Of a stretch of 64,000 bases of DNA, positions 1 through 9,548 are shown one piece after another. How positions within the stretch are numbered: the stretch's first letter is position 1; each line of letters opens with the position of its first letter. A program made the position numbers and the translations under genes. The stretch is from Bryocella elongata (GTDB taxonomy: Bacteria; Acidobacteriota; Terriglobia; Terriglobales; Acidobacteriaceae): assembly GCF_900108185.1 (NCBI RefSeq), contig NZ_FNVA01000006.1:62001-126000 (forward strand), in the 5' to 3' direction. The notes below the pieces were generated by a model that did no database searches, had not been told where the DNA came from, and saw only the letters and a list, made by a program, of their open reading frames with translations.

Positions 1-3000
1 CCCGCATCGCGTAGTAGAACAGCGTGCCTAGCGGAGTCTCGCCGGGGAATGTGAAGTAGAACCACGAGGCGAAGTGGTCGATGTGCAGAGGGACGCCGCG
101 CTCCATGAGGAAGGCTCCGAGCGACTCCGAGATGGCCTTCGTCTTTGCGTTGAGTGTCTCCTGCAAAGATGGACCCTTCTGCTTAAGGTGCTGAAGCACG
201 CTCTTAGCCGCAGCCATCGCCAACGGATGGCGCACAAATGTTCCGGCAAAAAAGGTGACGCCGACCTCCGGGATGGAGTCGTCGCCATAGTTCCACGAGC
301 CGCCGTCGAGAGCGTCAAGATATTGCGCTTTGCCGGAGAGCACACCAATCGGATGTCCGCCGCCGATCACCTTGCCGTAGGTGCACATGTCGGCGCGGAT
401 GCCGAGATACTCCTGTACGCCACCGGGCGCAACGCGGAAGCCGGTGACAACCTCATCGAGGATCATCGCGGCGCCATGCTGTTCGGTGACGCGGCGGACC
501 TCGCGGATGAAGTCGAAGGGCTTGTTCTCGGGATGCCGCGTCTGCACGGGCTCGATGAGCACTGCTGCGATGTCATCTGCGTTGTTGCGGATGTACTCAA
601 GTGCTTCGGGCGTGCCGTAGTCGAGCACGGTGATGTTCTTCACGTTGTCGAAGGGAATGCCGGGCGCGATGGGAGCGCTGCCACGCGGTGTCTTGCGGAT
701 CAGCACCTCATCGAAGGTGCCGTGGTAGTCGCCGGAGAAGTACACCACGCGGTCGCGACCGGTAACGGTGCGAGCGACTCGGATTGCAGCCATCACGGCT
801 TCGCTACCCGTATTGCAGAACGTCACACGTTCATTGCCGGTGAGGTCGCAGATGAGCTTCGCGACCTCTCCCGCGAGTGCGGACTGCGGCCCAATCGCGA
901 CTCCGCGATCAAGCTGCTTCTTGGCTGCCTCAACGACAAACTCCGGCGAGTGACCAAACATGATGCAGCCATAGCCATTGACGATATCGATGTACTCGTT
1001 GCCGTCGATGTCCCACAAGCGTGAGCCCAGCGCACGGTCCGTGACCAGCGGATACACCATCTCCTTCCACTGCGGACGGAAGCCTGAAACCGCTCGGGGG
1101 TCAGCGAGGCGCAGACGATCCGCTGCAGTGCGCCGCTTTGACCCTGGCGTCTTCGCGGTGTAACGCGCAATCAGTGAATCGATGTAGTTGCGCTGCTGGG
1201 GAGTGATCTCCTGCGAGGCCCGTTGTGGCGGCCGGAACGAGCCATGCTTCGTATCCAGCGCGGTGGAAGCCTGCGTGGCGGGAGCCGACGTCTTCAACGG
1301 AGCGATTGGAGCGGGAGTGCCAACAGCGTTGGAAGGAAGCGAAGGGGAAACTCCGCCTGACTGGACAGCCGCCTGCAGGGCTGCCACTTGCTGGGCGAAC
1401 ATGGCAGAGAGAGCTACAACCTGGCTGGTAAAGAGCTGTTCGATCGCGGAGCCCGCAGCCTCCGGAGTAGGCACCGTGATCGCAGAGGTCGGCGCCGGAG
1501 CCGCAGGAACAGGCGAAGCTGCTACGATTTCGGGAGCCATCTGCTCATCGAGATGCTTCGCAATAGCAGCGATCGTCGAGAGTTGTTCCATGACTTGGCG
1601 CAGCGTGATCTTGACCTTGAAGCGTCGGCTGACTGCTAGCGTGGCCTGCGTAAGGAACAGGGAGTCGAGGCCAAGCTCGAGGAATGTGAGGTCATACTCC
1701 GCCGGTGCGATGTCCACCCCGCTGAGTTCAGTGAAGAGTGAAGCTGCTTCCTGCTGCAGCCGCTCAAAGCGAGCAGGGGCCAACTGCGGTTGCTGCGCGT
1801 CGCGTATTGCTGGCGTGGCATTAATCGAACTCATAGCTGGTGATGGTCCCTCGGACATAGGCGGCGCGGATGCCAGCTCGTTGATGCGAACCTGCGGCGC
1901 GGGCGGATCGACCCAATACAGCTTGCGTTGAAATGGATACGCAGGAAGTGAAACGCGACGGCGTGTCTCGGCCGCGTAGTAGCGATGGGGATCGACGGAG
2001 ATGCCTGCATTCCACAGGGTTACGACGGCATCGCGAACATCGCGCGTCCTGCCGTTCGAGCTGGAGCTCGGCAGGGAAGGCACTGCGAGCATCTCGGCCG
2101 CAGAGCTGCGCTGATGCAGCGCGAGAGAGGTGAGCGCTTCGCCGGGGCCACACTCGAGGAAGCAATCGTAGCCGGCGGTCAGAAGCGTGCGGAGAGCGTG
2201 AGCGTAGCGCACGGGGCGGCGGATCTGGTCCGCCCAGAAGCTGGGATCGGTTGCCTGTTCGTTCGTCACCCACTCGCCGGTGACCGTGGATACGTACGCA
2301 CGCTGCGGCGGGTTCAGCGACACTCGCGCGACCTCATCCTCAAACGCAGCTAGCATCGGCTGCATCATGTGCGAATGGAAAGCGTGCGAGGCTTTGAGCC
2401 TCTTGCAGGCGATCTTCTCGTCTGCAAGCTTTGCTTCGAGCTCTTCGATGGCTGCGACCGGTCCTGCCATAACACTCGCCCGCTGTGAGTTGTATGCAGC
2501 AACGTTGATGGCATCGCTCGCGTAGGAGTCGATGCGATCTTCACCCAGCGCGACGGAGAGCATTGCGCCAGGCTCCATCGACTGCATCAGATGGGCGCGC
2601 AGACACACAAGCCGCATCGCATCTTCGACGGAGAAGACGCCCGCGAGTACAGCGGCAACGTATTCGCCAACGCTATGTCCCACGAGGGCTGCGGGCTGCA
2701 GACCCCAGCTCTGCCAGAGACTCGCGAGCGCGAGCTCCACAGCGAACAGGGCCGGCTGGGCAATCCGCGTCTGCGCGAGTGGAGCTTCTGCTTCTGAGTC
2801 GCCCAGGATCAAACCGCGCAGCTCCGGAATGCCTTCCTGTTCAGCGACCGAGAGGCAAAGTTCGAGGGTGTCGCGGTAGATGGGCTCGCTGCGATAGAGC
2901 TCGTGGCCCATACCGCTGAACTGAGATCCCTGCCCCGGGAACTGGAAGACCACCCGCTCGGCGGACCTCGCAGTCGTTGTGGGAGCCTGGTTCGAGCGAA

Positions 3001-4552
3001 GAGCCTCCACTGCATCCGAGATCGTTGCGGCCGCGAAGGCAAACCGCGTCGCAAACGTTTGGCGGCCGGTCGCGAGCGTGTAAGCTGCGTCGGCGAGATT
3101 GACCGTTGGATCCAGCTCGAACGCTTGTGCCAGCGCGAGCTTCGCTTCGGCAAGAGCCTCAGGAGTGCGCGCGCTGAGGCACAGCACCTGGCGGTCGCGG
3201 CGTGTGCGCCGCTCCTCTGCAGCGGGTGCTTCCTCAAGAACAACGTGAGCATTGACGCCGCCAACACCGAACGCACTGACGCCCGCCCGCAACGGAAGTT
3301 CGGGGGACGGGCTGATCCACGGCTCCGCCTGCGCGATCAAGCGGAACGGCGAGCCTTCGAGGTGCAGTTCCGGATTGGGTGACGCGAAGTGCGCGAGGCC
3401 AGGGAGCGTGCGGTGTTGCATCTGGAGCACAGTCTTGATGAGCCCGGTGACGCCCGCAGCTGCATCGAGATGCCCGATGTTGCCCTTCGCCGCGCCGAGG
3501 ATGCAGAAGCTCTGACGGTCGGTGCTGCGACGGTAGGCTTGCGTGAGTGCGGATACTTCGATCGGGTCGCCCATCGGTGTCCCGGTGCCATGAGCCTCCA
3601 CATAGCTGATGGTGTCGGCGCTGATGTTTGCCATGGCGAGTGCGCCGGTGATGGCGCGGAGTTGGCCATCGACGCCGGGCGCCATGTAGCCCGCCTTCTG
3701 CGCGCCGTCGTTGGTGATGGCGTAACCCCGGATGACAGCGGCTATGGCATCCCCATCGCGAACTGCATCTTCATAGCGCTTGAGCAGCACAACGCCCGCC
3801 CCGTGGCCGAAGATCGTCCCGCTGGCGTTCGCATCGAAAGGGCGGCAGTAACCGTCACGTGAGGTGAGACTGCCCTCCTGTGCGACGTGGCCGCGCTGCT
3901 GAGGGAATGTGATGGAAACCCCGCCGGCGAGGGCCATGTCGCATTGGTAGTTCAACAGGGACTGCGCCGCCTGGCACACAGCTACGAGCGATGTCGCGCA
4001 GGCACCCTGCACAGTCATCACGGGGCCGCGCAGGTTCAGCTTGTACGCAATGCGTGTGGTGAGAAAGTCCTTGTCATTTCCGGTGAGATACGAGAAGTCG
4101 CCAACCTGGTAACCGTTGGTGAACTCATCCAGGAACGAGCGATCGTGTGCGAGATTCGCCAGCAGGTAGGTGTTGAGGGCGCAGCCTGCGAAGAGGCCGA
4201 TCTCGCCTGCGTAAGCGTGGGGATCGTAGCCAGCAGCGTCGAAGGCGTTGGCGCAGCACTCCAGCAACAGGCGATGTTGTGGATCCATGCGCTCCGCTTC
4301 GCGAGGGGGTACGTTGAAGAAGTCCGCATCGAATTGCCCAACGCCATCGAGGATGCCACGGGCCGCGATGAAGTCGGATTCGCCAGCGACGAAGTTTGTG
4401 GCTTCTTCGGGAGCGAAGCGGGTGATGGTGTCGCGACCTTCCACCAGGATGCGCCAGAAGCTGGCGATGTCTGGTGCGCCGGGAAAGCGTCCGGCCATGC
4501 CGATGATGGCGATGGCGTTTGCGGCGTCCTGCGGATCAATCTCGTAGCTCAT
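1..4552 (-). CDS. Type I polyketide synthase, KS-AT-ACP-aminotransferase (C-terminus off window)
   Basis: At least 1517 residues are visible and the frame stays open to the left edge. Order: ketosynthase (about 13-430) with active-site Cys185 in GACATSL, His321 in EAHGTGT and His361 in KGNIGHLDAAAG; malonyl-type acyltransferase (about 530-830) with Ser627 in GHSVGEY and the HAFH motif typical of malonyl-CoA choice; an ACP with phosphopantetheine Ser964 in LGLDSL; an Ala/Pro-rich linker; then a class III, glutamate-1-semialdehyde-like aminotransferase from about 1130 with PLP Lys1394 in YGKVIGGG. The same kind of embedded aminotransferase occurs in MycA/ItuA of iturin synthesis, where it aminates a beta-keto thioester. 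The start codon overlaps the stop of the upstream NRPS as ATGA, so the two are translationally coupled. Inference: it extends the aminoacyl starter by one malonyl unit and converts the beta-ketone to a beta-amine. Domains after the aminotransferase cannot be seen. Confidence 0.93.
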   Translation of the reverse strand, partial: MSYEIDPQDAANAIAIIGMAGRFPGAPDIASFWRILVEGRDTITRFAPEEATNFVAGESDFIAARGILDGVGQFDADFFNVPPREAERMDPQHRLLLECCANAFDAAGYDPHAYAGEIGLFAGCALNTYLLANLAHDRSFLDEFTNGYQVGDFSYLTGNDKDFLTTRIAYKLNLRGPVMTVQGACATSLVAVCQAAQSLLNYQCDMALAGGVSITFPQQRGHVAQEGSLTSRDGYCRPFDANASGTIFGHGAGVVLLKRYEDAVRDGDAIAAVIRGYAITNDGAQKAGYMAPGVDGQLRAITGALAMANISADTISYVEAHGTGTPMGDPIEVSALTQAYRRSTDRQSFCILGAAKGNIGHLDAAAGVTGLIKTVLQMQHRTLPGLAHFASPNPELHLEGSPFRLIAQAEPWISPSPELPLRAGVSAFGVGGVNAHVVLEEAPAAEERRTRRDRQVLCLSARTPEALAEAKLALAQAFELDPTVNLADAAYTLATGRQTFATRFAFAAATISDAVEALRSNQAPTTTARSAERVVFQFPGQGSQFSGMGHELYRSEPIYRDTLELCLSVAEQEGIPELRGLILGDSEAEAPLAQTRIAQPALFAVELALASLWQSWGLQPAALVGHSVGEYVAAVLAGVFSVEDAMRLVCLRAHLMQSMEPGAMLSVALGEDRIDSYASDAINVAAYNSQRASVMAGPVAAIEELEAKLADEKIACKRLKASHAFHSHMMQPMLAAFEDEVARVSLNPPQRAYVSTVTGEWVTNEQATDPSFWADQIRRPVRYAHALRTLLTAGYDCFLECGPGEALTSLALHQRSSAAEMLAVPSLPSSSSNGRTRDVRDAVVTLWNAGISVDPHRYYAAETRRRVSLPAYPFQRKLYWVDPPAPQVRINELASAPPMSEGPSPAMSSINATPAIRDAQQPQLAPARFERLQQEAASLFTELSGVDIAPAEYDLTFLELGLDSLFLTQATLAVSRRFKVKITLRQVMEQLSTIAAIAKHLDEQMAPEIVAASPVPAAPAPTSAITVPTPEAAGSAIEQLFTSQVVALSAMFAQQVAALQAAVQSGGVSPSLPSNAVGTPAPIAPLKTSAPATQASTALDTKHGSFRPPQRASQEITPQQRNYIDSLIARYTAKTPGSKRRTAADRLRLADPRAVSGFRPQWKEMVYPLVTDRALGSRLWDIDGNEYIDIVNGYGCIMFGHSPEFVVEAAKKQLDRGVAIGPQSALAGEVAKLICDLTGNERVTFCNTGSEAVMAAIRVARTVTGRDRVVYFSGDYHGTFDEVLIRKTPRGSAPIAPGIPFDNVKNITVLDYGTPEALEYIRNNADDIAAVLIEPVQTRHPENKPFDFIREVRRVTEQHGAAMILDEVVTGFRVAPGGVQEYLGIRADMCTYGKVIGGGHPIGVLSGKAQYLDALDGGSWNYGDDSIPEVGVTFFAGTFVRHPLAMAAAKSVLQHLKQKGPSLQETLNAKTKAISESLGAFLMERGVPLHIDHFASWFYFTFPGETPLGTLFYYAMR

Positions 4553-6531
4553 CGCGCGGCCTCCGTTTCGGAGGGTGAGGTACGGTTGCTGCGCAATCGC
4601 GCGAGGGCCTCGCGCTGCAAGCGGGCACGATCCTGTTGGCCGCCGGTGGTATTCAGTGATTCCGGTAGACCTTCGCGCTCAAGCCGCGCCGCGAGCGAAC
4701 GGATCGTCGCGTGTTCAAACAGCCACGCCATGGGGATGGAGCGCTCGAGGGCCCTCTCTAACTCGGTACGCAGGGCCGCGAGCTTCAGTGAGCTGGCGCC
4801 GGAATCGAAGAAGTTCTCGTTCAGTCCCACACGCTCGAGCCCGAGAACCCGGCACCAGGCTGCTGCAAGCGTCGACTCCAGCTGCGACTTTGGCGCGTGG
4901 GTGATGGGTGTTGTAGATGAGACGCGGGCCGAAGCCCTCTGAGCTCGCAGCGCGGCCAGCAAAGGTTCGCGATCCACCTTGCCGTTCACGTTCATCGGCA
5001 ACAAAGGGAGCCACGCATAGCGGTCGGGCCGCATGTGTGCGGGGAGTCGTTGCTCCATAAAGCGGCGAAGTTCGGATTCATTAGCCTCCTGCGCACGTGC
5101 GACGACACACGCCGCAAGGGACGCCCGGCCTTCGGATTCAAACGGCAGCACCGTTGCTTGAGCGATGTTCTGGTGCGAAGCGAGGACCGCTTCGATCTCG
5201 CCGAGTTCGATGCGAAAGCCGTTGATCTTTACCTGGCGATCGGCGCGTCCCATGTAGACGAGTTCGCCATCATCGCGACGACGCGCGAGGTCGCCGGAGC
5301 GATACAACATGCCATTGGGTACGAATGGGCTTTCGATGAAGCGCTCCGCCGTGAGTTCTGCGCGATTGAGGTAGCCTCGCGCCACGCCCGCGCCGCCGAC
5401 GAAGATCTCCCCGATCTCCCCGGTAGCGACGGGCTGGAGTGACGCGTTGAGCAGGTCCAGAGTGAGATCCGGTATCGGTTCTCCGATGAGGCTCTCGGTC
5501 TCTTGTGCAATGTCCTTCTCGAGGACGCGACGGCGCGTGACGTGTACGGCCGTTTCGGTGATGCCGTACATGTTGATCAGTTCAGGCCTAGCATCGCTGT
5601 GGCGGCGGACCCACGGCGCCAGGGCGCGCAGGTTCAGCGCTTCACCCCCGAAGATCACCAACCGCAGCGCAAGCGAACGCGTCCGCCCCAGTGATGCGGC
5701 GCGCTCTTCAGCGTGGATCAACTGCGTGAACGCGGTCGGTGTCTGGTTGAGCACCGTGACGTTCTCGCGGGCGAGCAGGTCGTAGAACTCTTCTGGCGAC
5801 CGGCTGGTAGCGAAGGGCACAATCACCATGCGGCCGCCTGTCAGCAGGGGCCCCCACATCTCCCACACGGAGAAATCGAAGGCGAAGGAGTGGAACATTG
5901 TCCACACATCGTGCTCGTTGAATTGGAACCAGTGCCTGGTCGCGGTGAATAGGCGCGATACGTTGTTCTGTGTCACCATCACGCCCTTCGGCGTTCCCGT
6001 GGAGCCCGAGGTGTAGATCACATAGGCGAGGCTGTCGAGCGTCGCAGCGTACGGAGGCGCGGATGCATGTGCAGGAGCCGCGGGCAGATCTTCGATGACG
6101 AGAACGGGAAGCTCAAGGTCAGAGAGCAAAGCGGCGTGAGCGCGGTCGGTGATGATCGCTACAGGCTTCGCGTCGTGTAGGATATCGCGAACGCGCAGGG
6201 CAGGCGTCTTCGGATCGAGAGGAAGATATGCGGCACCAGCGCGGATGACGCCAAGCATGGCAGCGACCATCGCTGGCGTCCTCTCGGTCAGGATCGCGAC
6301 TATCGCCTCTGGCCCCGCCTCGTGCCGCAAAAGGGAATACGCGACGGCTTCTGCCTGCATCGCCAGCGAGCGGTAGCTGGTCGAGGCTCCGTCGAACGTG
6401 ACGGCCGTCTTGTCCTGCTGCTGATGCGCGACCCGAGCGAACTGCTCCCAGAGCGTGCCGGTGGGCACGGTTCCGCTGCCGAAGGGTGCCTCCAGCGCAG
6501 TCGTCATGGGATGGTTCGTGGTCGCGATCAT
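4549..6531 (-). CDS. NRPS loading protein, adenylation domain plus peptidyl carrier (predicted Thr)
   Basis: 660 residues: adenylation domain (about 1-510) with A3 core YTSGSTGTPKG, FDFSVWEMW, NMYGITETAVH and the A10 Lys in NVNGKVD, then a carrier domain with Ser581 in GASSLKL. There is no condensation domain, so it is a starter module. Aligning by eye to GrsA-PheA, the binding-pocket residues read D-F-W-N-I-G-M-V-H-K, which is the published threonine code. The start is placed at 6531 because AAGGAG lies 7 bases upstream; an earlier in-frame start at 6639 would run into the flippase gene and lacks such a site. It ends in an ATGA overlap with the PKS, which begins directly with a ketosynthase, so the aminoacyl group is presumably passed in trans to that KS. 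Confidence 0.92.
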   Translation of the reverse strand: MIATTNHPMTTALEAPFGSGTVPTGTLWEQFARVAHQQQDKTAVTFDGASTSYRSLAMQAEAVAYSLLRHEAGPEAIVAILTERTPAMVAAMLGVIRAGAAYLPLDPKTPALRVRDILHDAKPVAIITDRAHAALLSDLELPVLVIEDLPAAPAHASAPPYAATLDSLAYVIYTSGSTGTPKGVMVTQNNVSRLFTATRHWFQFNEHDVWTMFHSFAFDFSVWEMWGPLLTGGRMVIVPFATSRSPEEFYDLLARENVTVLNQTPTAFTQLIHAEERAASLGRTRSLALRLVIFGGEALNLRALAPWVRRHSDARPELINMYGITETAVHVTRRRVLEKDIAQETESLIGEPIPDLTLDLLNASLQPVATGEIGEIFVGGAGVARGYLNRAELTAERFIESPFVPNGMLYRSGDLARRRDDGELVYMGRADRQVKINGFRIELGEIEAVLASHQNIAQATVLPFESEGRASLAACVVARAQEANESELRRFMEQRLPAHMRPDRYAWLPLLPMNVNGKVDREPLLAALRAQRASARVSSTTPITHAPKSQLESTLAAAWCRVLGLERVGLNENFFDSGASSLKLAALRTELERALERSIPMAWLFEHATIRSLAARLEREGLPESLNTTGGQQDRARLQREALARLRSNRTSPSETEAAR

Positions 6532-6610
6532 GAACGCTCCTTCATCAGTCTGTGCGAGCAGCGCGGCGGCAGGCGATACATAGATCGGACCGCAGCATCC
6601 CTCCAAAGCG

Positions 6611-8050
6611 TCAGGCATAGCGGCGCAGGCCGAATCCAACAGCCAGCAGCGCCAGGAAAAGCAAGGTCAGCAACAGGTCCTGCCGGAGCGGGCGCACGCC
6701 TTCGCGCTGGGCTCCGAACTGGGTCACTACGTAGAGCGGAAAGTCGCCGGCGGCTACGGCGACAACAGCACCCGGCATGCCGAAGAACTTGAAGCCGAGC
6801 GGGATGCCGATCAACATCGCCGCGCAATAAAGTGCGTTGCCGACGGCGTTATAGGTGGACTTACCCAGAGAGAAGAGCACCGGCTGCGTCGTGGTGTAGA
6901 GCAGGGTGTGCCAAAGCCCGACGGCCAGCACGGGAATCATCCACGAGCCTTCGTGGTAACGGGCGGGGTAAAACTTCAGGATGAGCAGATCGCCCCATAC
7001 GACCATGGCTGCCAAGAGCACGGCACCCCCGGACAGCGCAAAACCGCGATAGCGCAGGAAGCGGCCCCGAAAGTCCGCCTGCGGCAGATGCATGAGCTTG
7101 GCGACGAACGGGAATCCGACACGCTGCGAGAAGGCGTTGATGATCGAGCGAGGTACGTCGGAGATCTGAAAGGCGATCCCGTAGATGCCAAGAGTGGTCA
7201 GGGAGACCATGCGGCCGAGCAGCAGGCGGTCGGCCTGCGAGGCGAAGAAGAAGAAGGCCGTGCCGAGAACGATCCACTTGCCGAAGTGAACGATCTCGGT
7301 GAGGCTCTTGCGATCGAGCGACCAGCGATTGCGGATGCCTGGCGTCACGGCGGGAATGTGGCTGAGTATCAGGCGATAGATGCCGGATACCAGGTTCCCC
7401 GCGACCAGCGCCCATACGGAGGGCCAGCGGTACGCCCACGCGACGGTGACGACAAGAGCGATGATCTGGGTCGAGAAGTCGATCGCGAAGAGGCGCCGCA
7501 CGCCCAGGTGGCGTGAGAGTGTAAGGAACCCCGTGCTGTTGAAGCCGCCGATCACGCAGCTCAAGGCGAGTACCGCGAGAACACGCGTGAGGCTCGGGTC
7601 GCGATACCAATGGGCTGCGGGCGCTGCGATGACCATCGCGATGAGCCAAAGTGCAATGCCGCGACCGGCTTGCAGCGTCCAGGCGGTGTTGAGGAATCGG
7701 ACGTCGTCGCCGCGTTCGCTTTGGATCACGCTGGGCCCAAGGCCGATGTCCGAGAGCAGTGTGATGCCGGTGATGAGCGTCGAGACGAGGATCATCTCGC
7801 CAAACGCGGTGGGTGCCAGCATCCTGGTGAGCACCAGGCTGTTCACCACGCGTAGTCCCATTGCCGCGCCGTAGGAGACGATGGTCCACGCCGCAGCTTT
7901 GATCGCTGCGGACTCTAGGAACGACACGACGGAACGTTCTGGACCGCTGGGAGGCTCGGGCGCAGGTTCCGCAACCTCGACCAGCACCTCCGGTTCCATC
8001 ACCGAGGGCGTTTCGAGGAGAACTGTCTCGCCTGCCAGAGCACTTTCCAT
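6611..8050 (-). CDS. Polysaccharide flippase-like (MOP/PST superfamily) membrane protein
   Basis: 479 residues with a short acidic N-terminal cytosolic tail and about 12-14 hydrophobic segments, the pattern of Wzx/WzxC-type flippases of the MOP superfamily, which move lipid-linked oligosaccharides or other bulky substrates across the inner membrane. It lies 79 bases upstream of the NRPS on the same strand and could be the export component of that pathway, or an independent exopolysaccharide gene. No glycosyltransferase lies beside it in the window. The family call is good; the substrate is unknown. Confidence 0.8.
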   Translation of the reverse strand: MESALAGETVLLETPSVMEPEVLVEVAEPAPEPPSGPERSVVSFLESAAIKAAAWTIVSYGAAMGLRVVNSLVLTRMLAPTAFGEMILVSTLITGITLLSDIGLGPSVIQSERGDDVRFLNTAWTLQAGRGIALWLIAMVIAAPAAHWYRDPSLTRVLAVLALSCVIGGFNSTGFLTLSRHLGVRRLFAIDFSTQIIALVVTVAWAYRWPSVWALVAGNLVSGIYRLILSHIPAVTPGIRNRWSLDRKSLTEIVHFGKWIVLGTAFFFFASQADRLLLGRMVSLTTLGIYGIAFQISDVPRSIINAFSQRVGFPFVAKLMHLPQADFRGRFLRYRGFALSGGAVLLAAMVVWGDLLILKFYPARYHEGSWMIPVLAVGLWHTLLYTTTQPVLFSLGKSTYNAVGNALYCAAMLIGIPLGFKFFGMPGAVVAVAAGDFPLYVVTQFGAQREGVRPLRQDLLLTLLFLALLAVGFGLRRYA

Positions 8051-8335
8051 AGCTGTCTCAATGCCCCTTGGTTAGCCCGGAGGATATGGGCTGCATGCGC
8101 AGCGCGGTCCGGACTGCCGGCCGCATGGAACGATCGCTTCGGCAAGGATCGCTCGTTCCCGCAGCGAAGGGGATAGCCACTTCGTTGTATGTGGGGCAGG
8201 CGACTGGCGCAATTGCGAATGGCGGCAAGCGCGCAAGCTGTTGTGGCCGTGGTGGATAGCTGCGCCAAGGCAGGCCATGATTGATGCCTCTGCCAGACTG
8301 GTGGGGGGAGGAACGAACGTCGCCCCTGATATCAC
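8051..8335. other. Intergenic region upstream of the flippase-NRPS-PKS genes
   Basis: 285 bases between the hydrolase stop and the flippase start, both on the minus strand. A promoter for the biosynthetic genes should lie here, but I could not pick a convincing -35/-10 pair, hairpin or repeat. Short open frames here lack coding character. Confidence 0.5.
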
Positions 8336-9526
8336 TTAGCGCGAAGCAGCCGGTGTCGCCCAGCGTTCGACCCGTACCTCGGGGAATTGCCCCTGGCCGG
8401 GAGAAAGCAGCGGCGAAGGCTTGCCGCGCAGACTTTCGTCGAAGAAGCCAAGGAGAAGGGCCCGCAGAACCTGTTGACTCCGCTGGGGATCGATTGGCCC
8501 GGTCATCTTGCCGTTTTCGATCTGTGGGAGGATGGGCTGGTCGCTGAAGTCTGCGTGCTGGGTGCCCTCGACGAAGACGCGCAGACCACCATAGTGCTCC
8601 AGGCTGTCACGGGTCAGCTGGAAGTCGAGGCGATCCATCCTGTCTTCGGTTCCGCGGAGCGCGGGCTGAGCTGATAGATCCAGCTCGCGCTGGCGGCTGA
8701 CGTCCTCGTAGACCAGCATGATTCGCTGATCCGCATTTCGTTGATCGAGCCCCGCGAAGCTCCATCCATCGAGGTTCACGGCCGCGACGACGCGTGGATC
8801 GAGGCCGCAGAGCTGCAAGGCGGCTGCCCCACCGAACGAGTGGCCCCAGGCTCCGACGTGTTGGGTGTCCAGCCGGGCATGCAAGGGGTCGCGCGGGTCG
8901 TCGTTCAGTGCGGAGAGCTTGTCCAGCGTTGCGCGCATATCCGCCGCCCAAATGTAGAGCTGCTCATTCCAGTAGCTGATCTGCTGCTGGGCGGTGGCCT
9001 GGTTCCCGTACGGACCTTGCAGCTGTTGCGAGCCGTAGACGACCGTACCGTCGGCCAGCTCCATGCGCTCGGCGTTCAGCGGGTGATCGACTGCGGCGAC
9101 TACGTAGCCGTGGCTGGCGAGCTCTTCGAAGGCGATGGTGTTCTGGGTGCGCTCGCCCCGCCAACGGGGGCTGAAGAGGAGGACACGCAGGGGCTCATGG
9201 GTTACGGCTACAGGAGCATTCCAGCGGGAGTGCGTGGGGACAGCTGCCAGATAGGCGTCTCGCCAGGTGGTCTCCTTGAGTCGACGAGCATTTGCGATTG
9301 GCGCGGCGGAAGGTACCGCGGGGTACCAGATCTGGACGACGAGCGGTCGAGTCCCTTGGGGATCGGGAGTCCCATCCAGAGCTCGGCCCGGCTCGTTCAG
9401 ATAGAGGATGCGCGTGCCCACTGGATATGGCCCGGTAGGTTCGGGGAGGCTGAAACGGCGCGAGGCATAGGCCAGCGATGCGGCTGCGAGCAGCAGGATC
9501 GCGGCCAACGGAAGGATCACTCGCAA
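8336..9526 (-). CDS. Secreted alpha/beta hydrolase, PAF-acetylhydrolase/lipase-like
   Basis: 396 residues. An N-terminal hydrophobic segment (about 2-20) suggests a signal peptide or membrane anchor. The nucleophile elbow GHSFGG places catalytic Ser230. The preceding VVAAVDHP strand and overall length fit the plasma-type platelet-activating-factor acetylhydrolase/dienelactone-hydrolase group of alpha/beta hydrolases, which cleave ester bonds. The start is a TTG preceded by GGAGG at 7 bases; an in-frame GTG two codons later is too far from that site to be preferred. It follows the membrane protein gene by 22 bases, suggesting an operon. The substrate is unknown. Confidence 0.75.
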   Translation of the reverse strand: MRVILPLAAILLLAAASLAYASRRFSLPEPTGPYPVGTRILYLNEPGRALDGTPDPQGTRPLVVQIWYPAVPSAAPIANARRLKETTWRDAYLAAVPTHSRWNAPVAVTHEPLRVLLFSPRWRGERTQNTIAFEELASHGYVVAAVDHPLNAERMELADGTVVYGSQQLQGPYGNQATAQQQISYWNEQLYIWAADMRATLDKLSALNDDPRDPLHARLDTQHVGAWGHSFGGAAALQLCGLDPRVVAAVNLDGWSFAGLDQRNADQRIMLVYEDVSRQRELDLSAQPALRGTEDRMDRLDFQLTRDSLEHYGGLRVFVEGTQHADFSDQPILPQIENGKMTGPIDPQRSQQVLRALLLGFFDESLRGKPSPLLSPGQGQFPEVRVERWATPAASR

Positions 9527-9548
9527 GGTTCGACCTCCGGCCCCTGAG

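Noticed and set aside
74..1024. Long plus-strand open frame opposite the PKS
   Set aside because: It is antisense to the aminotransferase domain, which has clear motifs; open antisense frames are common at this G+C content.
6532..6639. Extended N-terminus of the NRPS beginning at 6639
   Set aside because: It overlaps the flippase end and lacks a ribosome site; ATG 6531 has AAGGAG at ideal spacing and precedes the conserved adenylation domain.
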